The notes beneath the pieces were generated by a model. The model was given only the letters and a program-made list of their open reading frames with translations. It did not search any database and was not told the origin of the DNA. 64,000 nucleotides of DNA from Arcobacter acticola (GTDB taxonomy: Bacteria > Campylobacterota > Campylobacteria > Campylobacterales > Arcobacteraceae), in the NCBI RefSeq assembly GCF_013177675.1, contig NZ_CP042652.1, positions 2,728,001-2,792,000 on the forward strand, written 5' to 3'. This document shows, piece by piece, positions 44,838-54,058 of the stretch (position 1 is the first letter of the stretch; each line of letters starts with the position of its first letter). A program made the position numbers and the translations under genes.

Positions 44838-45512
44838 ACAAAAGTACTTATGATAGAAGATGATTTAGAATTAGCTCAAATCATCTCAGATTATTTAAAA
44901 TCATTTGATATAGAAGTTACAAATACAGATAGTCCATATAATGGTCTATCTATGTTAAATGTACACAAAGACTATCAACTTATTATTTTAGATTTAACTC
45001 TTCCTGAAATTGATGGACTTGAATTAATTCCAAAAATCAGAGAAAAGTCAAATATACCTATTATCATAAGTTCAGCTCGGGATGACATTCTCGATAAAGT
45101 TATGGGATTAGAAAGAGGGGCAGATGATTATCTTCCAAAGCCTTATAACCCAAGAGAACTTCAAGCTAGAATTAAAACTATTCTAAAAAGAGTTGAAACA
45201 AAAAACGAAACAAAAAAAGTTGAAACAAACTCTATGTTTCAAATTAAAGAAAGTGATATGCAAATATTATTTAAAGACACTGCACTTACTTTAACACTTG
45301 CAGAATATGATATTTTGAAATTACTTATTCAAAGAAATCATGGTGTAGTTGCACGTGAAGATTTTATTTATGCAAGTGATAATATAGAAGATGATTCATC
45401 ACTTAAAAATATTGATGTAATTATTTCAAGAATTAGAACAAAGCTAGGGAAAATCGATCATAACAACACACATATTAAATCAGTAAGAGGTATCGGATAT
45501 CAGTTAATATGA
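44835..45512 (+). CDS. OmpR-family response regulator (CprR-like), AUU start
   Basis: A 225-residue regulator. From ATT 44835 the product begins TKVLMIEDDLELAQ after the initiator, giving the complete first strand and acidic pocket; the phosphoacceptor is then Asp53 (LIILDLTLPEIDG). The usual Thr/Ser-Ala position and Lys (YLPKPYNPREL) are present. A winged-helix DNA-binding domain follows (LTLAEYDILKLLIQ, ISRIRTKLGK, VRGIGYQL). It sits 10 bp after htrA and overlaps the kinase gene by four bases. It is a candidate activator of the shared operator at 43314, 24442 and 29015. Confidence 0.85.
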   Translation: MTKVLMIEDDLELAQIISDYLKSFDIEVTNTDSPYNGLSMLNVHKDYQLIILDLTLPEIDGLELIPKIREKSNIPIIISSARDDILDKVMGLERGADDYLPKPYNPRELQARIKTILKRVETKNETKKVETNSMFQIKESDMQILFKDTALTLTLAEYDILKLLIQRNHGVVAREDFIYASDNIEDDSSLKNIDVIISRIRTKLGKIDHNNTHIKSVRGIGYQLI

Positions 45513-46732
45513 TTAGAAATGTTTCCATATCGACTTTTATTAATATTATTTTTTCATTAGCTCTTGTATCTATTTTTATAACTTTTGGAATGTTTATTAA
45601 TCATGATAAACAAAAACATGAGATTGCTTTACAAAATAGATATGAGTTGATTGCAGAAAACTTTTTAAGTTCATTTCAAAATCAACCAACCGTTGAATCT
45701 TTACTTGCTTTATATAAGAAATTTAAAGTTACGCCTATTGAAGATAGAGATAGAAAATTAAAAATCATTAAAAATGCACAAGAATTAACAATAACACAAA
45801 ACTATTTAGGAACTTATAGGGTATATAAATATGCTGATAAATACTACATTTACGTACAGCAATATGGTTATAACTTAATGCTAAAAGATTCTGACAACAA
45901 CAACTACAGTATGGCTTTTATAATCGTTGGATTTGTTATATCTTTACTTACATTTTTATTTTTATATGAAGTTCTAAAAAGAAAATTAAGACCTTTAAAA
46001 ATATTAAATAAACAAATTATTGAGTTTTCAAATGGAAATAAAGACATAAAACTAAATTATACAAGTACAGATGAAATTGGTACCATTGCAAAAAGTTTTA
46101 ATGAAGCTATAAATATCATAAATAATCAATCTAAATCAAAAGATTTATTTATGAGAAATATGATGCATGAGCTTAAAACCCCTATTACTAAGGCTATGTT
46201 TATTGCAGAAACTTTAAATGATGACAATAAAAGAGAAACTCTTCAAAGAGCATTTAAAAGAATGGATGATATTATCAAAGAGCTAGCGACTGTTGAAAAG
46301 CTAACTTCTAAAAATACTATGATTTATAAAGAAGAAACATCTTTTTTTAATATCTATACAAGAACCTTAGAAATCATGATGATAAATCCTGAGAATATAG
46401 CTACTAAAATAAGAGATTTCAAATTTGAAGTTGATGTATCTATGATGTCAATTGCACTAAAAAATTTAATTGATAATGCTATAAAATTCTCTCCAAATAA
46501 AAAAGCAATTATAAATGCAAATAAAGAAAGAATAGAAATCATTTCTTTAGGAGAACCTTTGAATAATGAACTTGCATACTATACAGAAGCGTTCTCTCAA
46601 GAAGAAAAAAGAAGTGATGGATTCGGGCTTGGTCTTTATATTGTAAAAACTATTGTATGTTTACATGGATATAAACTTGAATATAAATACGAGGGTGGAA
46701 GAAACTTTTTTATCATAAATATGATGAAATAG
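45509..46732 (+). CDS. Sensor histidine kinase (CprS-like)
   Basis: A 407-residue kinase with TM1 at about 8-27, a periplasmic domain of about 110 residues, TM2 at 135-155, a HAMP domain and an H-box MMHELKTPITKAM. N-box LKNLIDNAIKFSPN and the G-box GFGLGLYIVK are present, with a shortened ATP-lid region. It is read with the regulator upstream, so the pair forms a two-component system controlling envelope functions, by analogy with CprRS. Confidence 0.88.
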   Translation: MIRNVSISTFINIIFSLALVSIFITFGMFINHDKQKHEIALQNRYELIAENFLSSFQNQPTVESLLALYKKFKVTPIEDRDRKLKIIKNAQELTITQNYLGTYRVYKYADKYYIYVQQYGYNLMLKDSDNNNYSMAFIIVGFVISLLTFLFLYEVLKRKLRPLKILNKQIIEFSNGNKDIKLNYTSTDEIGTIAKSFNEAINIINNQSKSKDLFMRNMMHELKTPITKAMFIAETLNDDNKRETLQRAFKRMDDIIKELATVEKLTSKNTMIYKEETSFFNIYTRTLEIMMINPENIATKIRDFKFEVDVSMMSIALKNLIDNAIKFSPNKKAIINANKERIEIISLGEPLNNELAYYTEAFSQEEKRSDGFGLGLYIVKTIVCLHGYKLEYKYEGGRNFFIINMMK

Positions 46733-46752
46733 TTTCCTCTTTATTTTTATAT

Positions 46753-47184
46753 TTAAGGCTTTGGTCTTACATCTTTCATTACTTCAAACCAATTTCTATT
46801 AAAATGTTTTTTAATATATTTAGCTCTATGAGGCACTATACAGCCTGAACAGTTCTGATGAATATAATCCTCACCTATATATTGAGAACCATCTCTAGAC
46901 TTGATATTACAAACAGAAAATAAAGTTTTCCCATCATCTGTTTTTTCAAAACCTTCCATTTTATATCTAAAATTTGGACAGGCACACAAATAGCAATTTA
47001 AATCTTCCATATCATGGCATTTTTTATTGTCTTTATAAAGTGGACAAAAGTCTGGTTCATTTTTCACCATATTTTCAAATTTGAAATACTCTATTACCTC
47101 ATCAACTGATTTATCTGTTAATTTTTTCATTACATTAGCATGTAGATTACCCTGTTGGATAAACCACTCTTCATAAGTCATCAT
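46753..47184 (-). CDS. Cysteine-rich small-domain protein next to cbiB
   Basis: A 143-residue protein with ten cysteines. The arrangement FCPLY...KKCHDMEDLNCYLCACPNFR, then FSVCNIKS, then QNCSGCIVPHRA matches the cysteine-rich small domain family, a presumed metal- or Fe-S-binding unit often found near cobamide genes. It overlaps the cbiB stop by four bases, which ties it to cobalamin biosynthesis. Its biochemical role is not known. Confidence 0.7.
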   Translation of the reverse strand: MMTYEEWFIQQGNLHANVMKKLTDKSVDEVIEYFKFENMVKNEPDFCPLYKDNKKCHDMEDLNCYLCACPNFRYKMEGFEKTDDGKTLFSVCNIKSRDGSQYIGEDYIHQNCSGCIVPHRAKYIKKHFNRNWFEVMKDVRPKP

Positions 47185-48068
47185 AAAACTCCTAAAATTA
47201 ATACAATTATAATAAATACATCTAAACGATTTCTAAGTTTCAAAGCATGTAAAACATCGCTATCTTCTATATTTATTTTTCCATCCCCAAAATAAGGCTT
47301 ATTTTTTATTTTTCCAAAATATGAAGTTGGACCGCCAAGTCTAACATTAATAGCTAGTGCTAAAGCTGATATAGGTAGTCCTGCATTGAAACTTTCATGT
47401 TTCTTTCCATATTTTCTAAAGTTAAATAATGCCTTTTTACTAAAAAATAATATAGCAATTAAAACAGCTGTTATTCTTGCTGGTATAAAATTTACCACAT
47501 CATCCAAACGTGCAGAAAACTTACCAAATCGTTCATACTTATCATTTCTATATCCAACCATAGAATCAAGAGTATTAACAGCTTTATACATAAAAGCACC
47601 TACAATTCCAAAACATAAAAGATAAAAAAGTGGCGCAATCACTCCATCATTTAAGTTTTCACCATACGTTTCAATGGCTGCTTTATTTACACCTGTATTA
47701 CTAAGATTTGATGTATCTCTACTTACTAACATAGAGATCTTCTTTCTTTTTATTTTAATATCATCATTTGAAATCACATCTTTTACTGCATCATAAAGCA
47801 TTCTAGATGAAAGTGCAAAAGATGCTAAAAATCCTTGTACATAAATATTATCAAATAAGGAAAAGAAATAAGACACTATAAAAACAATAATCAATAATGA
47901 CGATGATAAAAGAATACCTCTAAAAATTGAATCCTTATAAAAAATTTTCTCAAACCAAGAGATATAATCTCCTATGAAAACAATAGGATGTTTGAGAAAT
48001 TTTAATTCATGGAATTCTCCAAAAAATCTATCTATAATATATGCGATTAAAGCTACTTCATAATACAT
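47181..48068 (-). CDS. cbiB: Adenosylcobinamide-phosphate synthase
   Basis: A 295-residue membrane enzyme that attaches aminopropanol phosphate to adenosylcobyric acid. The motifs DRFFGE..KHPIVFIGDYISWFEK, SRDTSNLSNTGVNKAAIET and GAFMYKAVNTLDSMVGYR (the GxxYKxxNTLDSMVGY signature) are clear. About five TM helices. It is coupled to the cysteine-rich protein gene downstream. Confidence 0.94.
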   Translation of the reverse strand: MYYEVALIAYIIDRFFGEFHELKFLKHPIVFIGDYISWFEKIFYKDSIFRGILLSSSLLIIVFIVSYFFSLFDNIYVQGFLASFALSSRMLYDAVKDVISNDDIKIKRKKISMLVSRDTSNLSNTGVNKAAIETYGENLNDGVIAPLFYLLCFGIVGAFMYKAVNTLDSMVGYRNDKYERFGKFSARLDDVVNFIPARITAVLIAILFFSKKALFNFRKYGKKHESFNAGLPISALALAINVRLGGPTSYFGKIKNKPYFGDGKINIEDSDVLHALKLRNRLDVFIIIVLILGVL

Positions 48069-48160
48069 TGAACCTACAAATTCCCTATTTCTAAATTTTC
48101 AATTAGTGATATAATTAATTTTATGGAATATTAGCATTAGTTTAGTAAAAGGAGTCCATC

Positions 48161-49579
48161 ATGAAAGTTTTATTAACAGGCTCAACTGGATATATAGGAA
48201 GAAGATTAAAACAAAAGCTTCTAGAAGATAAAAATATAAAACTAAGACTTTTGGTTAGAAATAAAAAAAGTGTCTGCGAGTTAGAAAAAAAAGTAGAAAT
48301 AATTGAAGGTGACACTTTTAATAAAGATGCTCTAAAAATAGCTCTTCAAGATGTAGATACTGCTTATTATCTAATACACTCTTTAAGTAATGAAAACTAT
48401 AAAGACCTAGATAAAATCTCAGCTCAAAACTTTTTAGATGTAGCAGTTGAATGTGGGGTAAAAAGAATAATCTATCTAGGTGGTCTTGGAGTTAAAAATG
48501 ATGATACAAGCGAACACTTACTTTCTCGTATTGAAACAGGAGAAATACTTAGTTCTAATAAAAATGTTCAAACAATATGGTTTAGAGCAGGAGTAATAAT
48601 AGGTTCAGGAAGTGCTAGTTTTGAAATCATCAGAAATCTAACAGAAAAACTTCCAGTAATGACCACTCCTAAATGGGTAAATACTATAGCTCAACCAATT
48701 GCAATAGATGATGTTTTATCATATTTACAGGAAGCTATAAATCTAGAAACAAAAGAAAATCTAATAGTTGATATTGGAAGTAAGGCTTTAAGTTATAAAG
48801 AGATGATGATAGGAACGGCAAATGCCTTAGGACTAAAAAGAGTTATTATTCCTCTTCCTTTTATGAGTATTAATATCTCATCATATTGGCTGAACCTTTT
48901 TACACCCGTTCCTTTTAGTGTGGCAAAAGCATTAATAGAAGGACTTAAATCAGAAGTAACCATACAAAATGACCATGCTAAAAAATATTTCCCTCAAATA
49001 CAGCCTATTTCATATGAAGACTCTGTAAGAAATGCAATAAAAGAGATAGAAGAAAATCAAGTAATAAGTAGATGGAATGATACAGCAAATGGTGTTTGGG
49101 AAAAAAATAGCTCAAATGAAATCTCACAAGCTTTATATATGGATAGAAAAGAAGCAGACATCTCACATATTCAAGCTCAAAAAGTATATCAAGCTTTTAC
49201 TTCTATTGGAGGAGAAAATGGTTGGTTTGCTTTTGACTTCCTTTGGGAACTAAGAGGTTTCATAGATAAGATGATTGGTGGAGTTGGTTTAAAAAGAGGA
49301 AGAAGAAGCCAATGTGATTTAAGAATTAGTGATTGTTTGGATTTTTGGAAAGTTGTAGATTTGAAAGAAAATGAAAGACTTTTATTATACGCACAAATGA
49401 AACTTCCAGGAGAGGCATGGCTTGAGTTTAAAATCAAAGATAATAAACTAATCCAATCAGCCTACTTCTATCCAAAAGGAGTATTTGGAAGACTCTATTG
49501 GTATAGCCTAGTTCCCCTACACTACTTTATATTTAAAAATATGATAAATAGTATTATAAAAAAAGCATCAACTCTTTAA
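48161..49579 (+). CDS. NAD(P)-binding epimerase-like protein with DUF2867 domain
   Basis: A 472-residue protein. Residues 1-300 are an atypical SDR with the nucleotide motif TGSTGYIGRRL (6-16), plus AYYLIHSLSN and RIIYLGGLG. Residues 320-470 match DUF2867 (GGENGWFAFDFLWELRGFID, in parts; GRRSQCDLRISDCLDFW). It resembles YbjT-type proteins thought to act on quinones or lipids. It is divergent from cbiB and convergent with cobQ, with stop codons overlapping. Confidence 0.88.
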   Translation: MKVLLTGSTGYIGRRLKQKLLEDKNIKLRLLVRNKKSVCELEKKVEIIEGDTFNKDALKIALQDVDTAYYLIHSLSNENYKDLDKISAQNFLDVAVECGVKRIIYLGGLGVKNDDTSEHLLSRIETGEILSSNKNVQTIWFRAGVIIGSGSASFEIIRNLTEKLPVMTTPKWVNTIAQPIAIDDVLSYLQEAINLETKENLIVDIGSKALSYKEMMIGTANALGLKRVIIPLPFMSINISSYWLNLFTPVPFSVAKALIEGLKSEVTIQNDHAKKYFPQIQPISYEDSVRNAIKEIEENQVISRWNDTANGVWEKNSSNEISQALYMDRKEADISHIQAQKVYQAFTSIGGENGWFAFDFLWELRGFIDKMIGGVGLKRGRRSQCDLRISDCLDFWKVVDLKENERLLLYAQMKLPGEAWLEFKIKDNKLIQSAYFYPKGVFGRLYWYSLVPLHYFIFKNMINSIIKKASTL

Positions 49580-49592
49580 GTGATGCTTTTTA
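49558..49592. terminator. Bidirectional terminator containing both stop codons
   Basis: AAAAGCATCA (49561-49570) pairs with TGATGCTTTT (49581-49590). The overlapping stops of the epimerase gene and cobQ lie in the 10-nt loop, a very compact convergent end. Confidence 0.85.
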
Positions 49593-50967
49593 ATATATGA
49601 TTGACATCTAGTTTTGCTTTTAATGTAGAAATAAAACTATCTATGGTTTGTTTTTTATACTCTTGAAAATCAAAACCCATATATTCATTTTTAATTGATT
49701 TGAAGTATTTTGTTCTAAACTCATTGTTATCAAAAATTCCATGAACAAAAGTACCTTTGAAATTTTCCTTTTCAAAAGATAGTGGATACTTTTCACACAT
49801 ACCGTGGTGTATCTCAAAACCTTCTATTTTTTCTTCAAATAAATCATAAGTTTTTTTCTCTAAAATCTTCTCTTTTTCAAAAACCACAATATCATCTATA
49901 AGACCAAAGCCCTGCTCTTTTACTGCTTGTTCATTTTCTAAAGCATACTTATCATCAAGAAAATTAAACATCATTTCATAACCACCACAAATGGCACAAA
50001 TATCTTTTTTGTAGTTTTGTATTTGTTCAAATAAACCAGTCTCTTTTAGCCAAAGTAAATCTTTGATTACAAGCTTACTTCCTGGAAGTATCACTAAATC
50101 AAACTTTTCAAGGGAAATATTAGAACTCACAAACTCTACAAAAACTTCTTCATCTGCTATTAAAGGTTCAAAGTCATTGTAGTTACTCATATGTGGATAT
50201 GAAATAACTGCAATATCAAGTTTTTTATTTCTTGGATGTTGAACAAAGTTTTTCAAAGATGCACTATCTTCAAATCCTAAATTAAAAGGAAGATATGGCA
50301 ATACTCCCAAAACTGGAATTTTAAAATCCTCTTCTATGATTCTAATACCCTCATCAAAAAGTGATAAATCACCTCTAAATTTATTTACAATTACACCTAT
50401 TACATTTTTTCGTAACTTTTCTGGAAGAAGATTATAAACTCCCCAAATCGAAGCAAAAACTCCACCTTTTTCTATGTCTGCTACTAATATGATTTTTGTG
50501 TTATATTCTGTTGCAATAAAAATATTAGATAAATCCTTATCCATAAGATTTAACTCCACAGGACTTCCAGCACCCTCACAAACAAGACAATCATACTTTG
50601 CATCTAAATACTCAAAACATCTCTTTACAGCAGGTTTAAGTAAGTCTAAATCACGGTAATACTCTAATACATCTTTATTACTCACAACTTTCCCCTCAAC
50701 TATTAAAGAAGCCGAACTTCCACGACCTGATTTAAGTAAAATAGGATTTAGATGATATGAAGTCTCAACACCTAAAACCTCCGATTGAAAATACTGAGCG
50801 ATAGCTATTTCACTTCCATCATCACAAACATGAGAATTATTTGATACATTTTGAGCTTTAAAGGGAGCAACACTATGACCTAAGTCTTGAAGTATTTTTG
50901 CTATTACAAAAGTGATAGTTGATTTTCCTGCATCACTACTTGTACCAAAGATTGAGATGTTATTCAT
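49576..50967 (-). CDS. cobQ: Cobyric acid synthase
   Basis: A glutamine-dependent amidase of cobalamin synthesis, 463 residues. The N-terminal ATPase-like part has IFGTSSDAGKSTITF and FKAQNVSNNS; the class I GATase part has the nucleophile in AICGGYEM, and EIHHGMCE and FVHGIFDN near the end. Slightly shorter than the usual 480-500. It overlaps the convergent epimerase. A different allele of its first 28 codons is found at 52395-52487. Confidence 0.94.
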   Translation of the reverse strand: MNNISIFGTSSDAGKSTITFVIAKILQDLGHSVAPFKAQNVSNNSHVCDDGSEIAIAQYFQSEVLGVETSYHLNPILLKSGRGSSASLIVEGKVVSNKDVLEYYRDLDLLKPAVKRCFEYLDAKYDCLVCEGAGSPVELNLMDKDLSNIFIATEYNTKIILVADIEKGGVFASIWGVYNLLPEKLRKNVIGVIVNKFRGDLSLFDEGIRIIEEDFKIPVLGVLPYLPFNLGFEDSASLKNFVQHPRNKKLDIAVISYPHMSNYNDFEPLIADEEVFVEFVSSNISLEKFDLVILPGSKLVIKDLLWLKETGLFEQIQNYKKDICAICGGYEMMFNFLDDKYALENEQAVKEQGFGLIDDIVVFEKEKILEKKTYDLFEEKIEGFEIHHGMCEKYPLSFEKENFKGTFVHGIFDNNEFRTKYFKSIKNEYMGFDFQEYKKQTIDSFISTLKAKLDVNHILKSIT

Positions 50968-50976
50968 TTATTAATC

Positions 50977-52332
50977 CTATAAAATATTTTCTACTAGTTT
51001 TATACTTCTATCTTCTAAACTAATTTTTATTAACTCATCTGTATAACCTGATTTAGAAAAGAGCATAAATTTTTTTATAGGTAGTTTTAATTCAATTTGC
51101 TTTGATTTTTCTTTTAAACTATTCAAAATATCAATACCTACTTTTTTATTTGTGTACTTACATTCACCTACGATTAAAAAATCTTCACCAACACCAACCA
51201 TATCAATCTCTTCATTTTTGTTCCACCATCTACCACACTTTAATAGTTCTTCATTTTTAAGTGTGTATTCTATACATATATCTTCATAGGTTTTTGAAAT
51301 ATGATTTGTAAAACTCTCTTGTATTTTTGTTAGAACAAACTTTGTATTGTCCATTTCAAGTTGGCTTTTATATGGTAAACAATATGAAAACCAAAATCTA
51401 AAGAAGTTATCTTTTATAAAATACAATCCCTTTTTACTTTTTTGCGGATTTATTTCAGTTATTGGTACATCTTTATAAATAATATCAAGTTCCATCAGTT
51501 TTGAAATAAACGATGTTATATTTTGAACATTTTTATTTAATCTTCCTGCAATATTGCCAAGTTTATGTTCACCTCTTGCAATAGTTTCTAATATAGTAAA
51601 ATAAGTAATTGGCTCATTTACTTCATTTTGTAATATAAATCTTGGTTCATCATAAAGAAAAGAGTTTTTATCTAAGATATTTTTTTCAATTGATTTATAT
51701 ATATCTTTAGTATCTTTAAACATTTCAAGATATTTAGGTACTCCATATAAAATAGAATATAATTCAATTAGTTCAATTTCACTCTTTTTTGAGAAAAACT
51801 CTTTTATATACTCAAATTTTATAGCTTCTAGTTTTATAGCACTTGTTCTTCTTCCATATAAAGGTGAATTATAAGAAAGTGTTTGCTCATACATCATAGA
51901 TATAATCGAACCACATAATATAAGATGTATATTTTTTTGTTTTAATAACTCATCTATTATATATTGAAAAATCGAAGGAATAGAAGAATTTATTTTTGTT
52001 AGATATTGAAATTCATCTATGATTATTATTAGTTTCTTTTCAAAAGTTTTTTGAGATATATATTTAAAAATTTGCTCAAAACTATCTATTTTTAACTCTT
52101 TTAAAAAATCATCATTTAAATAATTGGCAATAATATCTTGAAATCTTTTTAAAACAATATTTTCACTTTCTAATGTAACTAAGAAATAAATAGACTCTTT
52201 ATTTTGAATATACTCTTTTAAAAGTGTTGTTTTACCAACTCTTCTTCTTCCATAAAGTACTGAAAATCGAAAACTCTCTTCTTTATATTCATCATTCAAA
52301 AGTTGAAGTTCTTTTACTCTATTTACAAACAT
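50977..52332 (-). CDS. DUF234-type P-loop ATPase with nuclease-like C-terminus
   Basis: A 451-residue ATPase of the archaeal-type family: Walker A LYGRRRVGKTTLL (about 28-40), Walker B KLIIIIDEFQYL, and sensor LCGSIISMM. The C-terminal part is DUF234 with EEIDMVGVGEDFLIVGECKY, an Asp...Glu-x-Lys pattern like PD-(D/E)XK nucleases. Such proteins are frequent in mobile or defence contexts. It separates cobQ from a stray cobQ fragment, so it was inserted at the cobQ start. It uses ATG 52330-52332. Confidence 0.88.
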   Translation of the reverse strand: MFVNRVKELQLLNDEYKEESFRFSVLYGRRRVGKTTLLKEYIQNKESIYFLVTLESENIVLKRFQDIIANYLNDDFLKELKIDSFEQIFKYISQKTFEKKLIIIIDEFQYLTKINSSIPSIFQYIIDELLKQKNIHLILCGSIISMMYEQTLSYNSPLYGRRTSAIKLEAIKFEYIKEFFSKKSEIELIELYSILYGVPKYLEMFKDTKDIYKSIEKNILDKNSFLYDEPRFILQNEVNEPITYFTILETIARGEHKLGNIAGRLNKNVQNITSFISKLMELDIIYKDVPITEINPQKSKKGLYFIKDNFFRFWFSYCLPYKSQLEMDNTKFVLTKIQESFTNHISKTYEDICIEYTLKNEELLKCGRWWNKNEEIDMVGVGEDFLIVGECKYTNKKVGIDILNSLKEKSKQIELKLPIKKFMLFSKSGYTDELIKISLEDRSIKLVENIL

Positions 52333-52394
52333 TTTATTCCTTTATCGTTTTTCAATTATGATAATATCAAAACGATAAATATTTGTAAAGGATT

Positions 52395-52487
52395 TTATTT
52401 ATAATCTTGAAGTATTTTTGCTATTACAAAAGTTAGTGTTGATTTTCCTGCGTCACTTGAAGTTCCGAAGATTGAGATGTTATTCAT
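52395..52487 (-). pseudogene. Divergent 5' fragment of cobQ
   Basis: ATG 52485-52487 opens MNNISIFGTSSDAGKSTLTF and continues to ILQDYK before a stop. It matches residues 1-28 of CobQ except I for L at one site, but differs by many synonymous bases (TTC for TTT, GGAACTTCA for GGTACAAGT). So it is not a recent copy of the local gene; it comes from another cobQ allele. Its start overlaps the end of the KAP gene. Confidence 0.85.
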
Positions 52488-53686
52488 TTATTAGGATTCC
52501 TGTTTCTATGAATTTGTTGATTTTTTGGAAGGTTTTATTATCTACATCTTTTGAAATATCTAGTTTATTTGCTAAAAATTTACTTTCATAATTTTTAAGA
52601 TTACTTTCTAAAAAATTATTATGATATTTTCTTTTTTCCTCAGGTTTTTCTTTACCAGAGAAAATACTTTCTTTCAATTTTGAATAATAATCTTGAAACG
52701 TTGAAAGCAGCTTGAGATTTTCTCCTATTCCTCTTTCACTAAAATTGTTAGAATATTTTTCATGAATATCATAAAATCCTCTAAGTAAATATATGTTTTC
52801 TACTTTATGATTACAAATTGTATGAAATAGAATAAAATTGATATTCACCAAAATCAAACATCTTAAAACATCATCATTTATTTCTTGTTCTTTCTCTATC
52901 CATTCAACCAAATTATCTAAAACTTGAATATAAATTCTTGCATTTAATTCTTCTGTTTCTTCAATAGTTTTTAGGATAATTTCTTTATGCTCATCTAAAA
53001 CTCTATATTTTTCATTACTAAAAATAGTTTCAAATAACTCTTTTATACTTGGTTCATATTTCAAAAACTTAGATACAGATTTCTCTTTTACTCTTGAAAA
53101 TACATTTTTTTCTTCACCTTCAAAAACATCATCATTTAAAATTATCACAACTTTACAATTTAAATCAATTGCTAAATGAGAAATAAATCCAAACAAATCA
53201 TTTAAATCTATGTCCTTAGATTTTCTCTCAAAATCATCAAAACAAACTATTCCACCATTTTCAAGATATGATAATGCACTTCTTTTAATATTTTTTTGTT
53301 GAATATCATCTATTCCATCTACTAATTTTGATACATCAAGAAGTGAGCAAAAACTTCCAAATCGTTTTCCAAAATCTTTTACTTTTTCATATCCAGATAG
53401 TACTGCATTTTTCCCACCAACTGAACAAAGATAAGCTTGTGCATAAATATTATCTTCTATTTTATCAAGTGTTCTGTTTCCGTATAAACTACTATATACA
53501 TAAGCTTTTTGTTTTTCTGTTTGATTTTGTATTAACTCTTTTTCAATAATATTTTTCCAAAAAAAAGTTTTACCACTTCCCCCATTTTCCAGAAAGCATA
53601 ATAACTTTACCATTTGAAATTTCTTTTCTTAAATAACCATCTTCACCAATTAAATATTTTTCTAATCTTTTTTGATTACTCATCAT
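52480..53686 (-). pseudogene. KAP-like P-loop NTPase gene with a homopolymer frameshift
   Basis: The intended start is ATG 53684-53686 after AAAGGTGG. It encodes SNQKRLEKYLIGEDGYLRKE, then KVIMLSGKWG, where a run of five C (53579-53583, G on the coding strand) shifts the frame. With four G it would read SGKWGSGKTFFWKNII, a normal Walker A. The rest (residues 15-377 of the downstream frame) has Walker B GGIVCFDDFERK and ILNDDVF, typical of KAP-like NTPases. An internal ATG would yield a protein with an altered P-loop start. Either a pseudogene, an error, or a switchable gene. Confidence 0.75.
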
Positions 53687-53771
53687 CCACCACCTTTAAA
53701 TTCTCATTTTCAAAATGTGCTTCTATCTCTTCAATACTTGGCAACGATGATTTATACTCTTTTTTTATATT
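53676..53771 (-). pseudogene. Short C-terminal remnant upstream of the KAP gene
   Basis: An open frame without start codes KKEYKSSLPSIEEIEAHFE and ends NLKVVDDE. Its stop overlaps the KAP start as a coupled pair would. It is preceded directly by the stop of the broken toxin gene, so the body of the gene has been lost. Probably the former partner of the KAP NTPase. Confidence 0.4.
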
Positions 53772-54058
53772 TTAGTTCCAAAGATTTTGATTAAAAATAC
53801 CTAAGATGATGATTTTATGATTTTCTTTATCTTAAAAGGTATAGTATAACCTTTATAGATAAGTTCTCGTAAATTCTCATCTTTTGCATCTTCTCTTTTT
53901 CTGTAGATATAAGGATTATTTGGTATTGTTTTAATTTTAGAAATAATATCTTCGAAAAATTTATACACGCTATTAGGACAATCTATTTCTATAAAAAGAA
54001 TTATTTCATCAAGTTCTTTTTTGAATCTTTTTGATTGTTCTAAGGTTAAAGTTTCGAT
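53772..54058 (-). pseudogene. Broken RelE/ParE-family toxin gene
   Basis: The frame after the antitoxin reads ETLTLEQSKRFKKELDEI and later NLRELIYKGYTIPFKI, then goes off frame. One added base in the AAAA run near 53845 would restore KIIILGIFNQNLWN, a normal ParE-type C-terminus. No standard start codon exists; the codon in the expected place (54062-54064) is GTT, one base from GTG. Both ends are thus damaged. Confidence 0.7.

Noticed and set aside
53755-53790. A possible third cobQ fragment (AATCTTTGGAACT)
   Set aside because: Translation shows it encodes the end of the broken toxin (IFNQNLWN), so the likeness to the cobQ start is chance.
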